64,000 nt of DNA, taken from contig NZ_JAPEOR010000002.1 in assembly GCF_026341125.1 (NCBI RefSeq), forward strand, positions 496,001-560,000. Direction: 5' to 3'. The notes beneath the pieces were generated by a model, which was not told the DNA's origin, searched no databases, and saw only the letters and a program-made list of their open reading frames with translations. The position numbers were made by a program, and so were the translations under genes. The stretch comes from Streptomyces sp. NBC_01142. GTDB taxonomy: Bacteria > Actinomycetota > Actinomycetes > Streptomycetales > Streptomycetaceae. Of this stretch, positions 63,144-64,000 are shown one piece after another. The stretch's first letter is position 1; the number at the start of each line of letters is the position of its first letter.

Positions 63144-64000
63144 TTGGACACACAGGGCGGGATCACCGTGCAGCGGGCACTTGAGCTGCCCGGGCTGCGC
63201 AGCGGGCTGCCGGAGGTCGTGGCGGCGGGCGACCGGCTGAACCGCACGGTCCGCTGGGTGCATGCCGGCGAGGTCCCGAACATCGCGTCACTGCTCAAAG
63301 GCGGCGAGCTGCTGCTCACCACCGGGCTGGGACTGGGCACCCGGCCCGCCGACCAGCGTGAGTTCGTCCGCAGGCTCGCGGACCGCGGGATCGCCGCGCT
63401 GGTGGTGGAGCTGGGGCCGCGCTTCAGCCGACTGCCCGCGACGCTGGTGGAGACAGCGCGGGCCGCCGGGCTGCCGCTCGTACAGCTGCACCGCGAGGTG
63501 CCCTTCGTGACGGTGACCGAAGAGGTCCACACCGAGATCGTCAATGGGCACTACGCCCTGCTGCAGCGGGCCGAGGAGGTCCACCGGCGGTGCACGGAGG
63601 CCCTGCTGGGCGGTGGCGGCATCCCCCAAGTCCTGCACATCCTCGCCGACTTCGCCGGCAATCCGGTCTTCCTGGAGACCCCGGACGGGCAGCTGCTGTA
63701 CGCCGCCGCCACCGGCTCGGAACCCGCCTGCGCCGATCCGCTGCAGGTATGGGAAGGACTGCGCGGGCAGCGCGAGGCACGCGAGGACGGACCGCCGGCG
63801 GACACCGTCATGGTGGACGTACCGGGCGGCGGGCACGGTACGGGTGCCGTACGCGCCCGTCTCGTACTGCCGGCCGTGTCCGCGCCCACGATGCCGGTGC
63901 ACCGGATGGCGGCGGAGCGTACCGCGGGCATCCTGGCCGTCGTCCTGATGCAGGCACGTCAGGAGGAGGAGCTCGCCGCGCGCGGCCGCGGCGACTTTCT
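63144..64000 (+). CDS. PucR-family transcriptional regulator (3' part missing)
   Basis: The first 285 or so residues of a PucR regulator, cut by the right edge. The N-terminal PucR domain is clear: ITVQRALELPGLRSGLPEVVA, RTVRWVHAGEVPNIASLLKGGELLLTTGLGLG and RGIAALVVELG, followed by the linker ALLQRAEEVHRRCTEALL and a GAF-like part (IPQVLHILADFAGNPVFLETPDG). The DNA-binding HTH_30 at the C-terminus would lie outside the window. TTG 63144 is chosen from the family N-terminus (x-D-T-Q-G-G-I-T-V-Q) with GAGGCG upstream; GTG 63168 or ATG 63051 are in-frame alternatives. PucR proteins respond to purine or amino acid metabolites. Confidence 0.85.
   Translation, partial: MDTQGGITVQRALELPGLRSGLPEVVAAGDRLNRTVRWVHAGEVPNIASLLKGGELLLTTGLGLGTRPADQREFVRRLADRGIAALVVELGPRFSRLPATLVETARAAGLPLVQLHREVPFVTVTEEVHTEIVNGHYALLQRAEEVHRRCTEALLGGGGIPQVLHILADFAGNPVFLETPDGQLLYAAATGSEPACADPLQVWEGLRGQREAREDGPPADTVMVDVPGGGHGTGAVRARLVLPAVSAPTMPVHRMAAERTAGILAVVLMQARQEEELAARGRGDF

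Overview
The window is a high-GC actinobacterial chromosome segment, almost certainly from a Streptomyces. The evidence is third-position GC bias throughout, GTG/TTG starts with AGGAGG-type ribosome sites, streptogrisin proteases, a SepF-like SflA, an FxSxx-COOH peptide system, and a core block (sflA ... der-plsC-cmk-tyrA-aroH ... rluB-scpB-scpA-parA-like-ald ... pyrG) in the order I remember from the S. coelicolor SCO1749-SCO1776 region. I see no rRNA, tRNA, CRISPR array, insertion sequence or replication origin.

Left accessory part (1-12.9 kb). Two streptogrisin precursors, a sprD-like fragment at the left edge and a complete sprB at 12.0-12.9 kb, bracket an accessory block. Its centre is an FxSxx-COOH ribosomal-peptide cluster read leftwards. 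It comprises a 54-residue precursor fxsA ending in FNSAL, radical SAM/SPASM enzyme fxsB, an AAC(3)-like acetyltransferase, TIR protein fxsC, and a giant ParA/TIR/NB-ARC/TPR protein fxsT. Directly beside it lies a convergent pair encoding a 4-helix membrane protein (DUF4231/SLATT type) and a SLOG-like nucleotide-binding protein, separated by a triplicated 21-bp repeat. Domain content (TIR, STAND NTPase, SLOG, SLATT) is that of signalling or conflict systems. This is the most interesting part of the window.

Sulfur-type uptake region (13.1-23.6 kb). An eight-gene leftward operon holds two ABC permeases, an FAD/NAD(P) protein, an ATPase, a binding lipoprotein, two flavin monooxygenases and a DUF1684 protein. 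A divergent transcript carries a 23-residue cysteine-ended leader peptide, a GNAT acetyltransferase and a second binding lipoprotein.

Middle (23.6-38.5 kb). This part has a Cys-tailed DUF5685 protein, the cell-division regulator sflA, a glutaryl-CoA-dehydrogenase-like enzyme, an MFS exporter, a PAP2 phosphatase, an I78 inhibitor-like protein, an isolated cytochrome oxidase subunit I, a WYL regulator, a glycosyltransferase with an unknown partner, an Rpf-LysM secreted muralytic protein and two Streptomyces-type proteins of unknown role.

Right core (38.5-64 kb). The coupled operon aroH-tyrA / cmk-plsC-der is followed by DUF952 and Rieske proteins. Next comes an NAD/ADP-ribose operon (broken pnuC, nrtR-like NUDIX regulator, ADP-ribosylglycohydrolase, nucleotidyltransferase) behind a strong palindromic operator, with a second nucleotidyltransferase converging on it. 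Then follow parA-like, a ribbon-helix-helix-like protein, scpA, scpB and rluB (chromosome segregation and rRNA modification), alanine dehydrogenase, a STAND/TPR protein, an ADP-ribose-type NUDIX hydrolase, pyrG, a GH15 enzyme, a berberine-bridge-type oxidoreductase, and a PucR regulator cut by the right edge.
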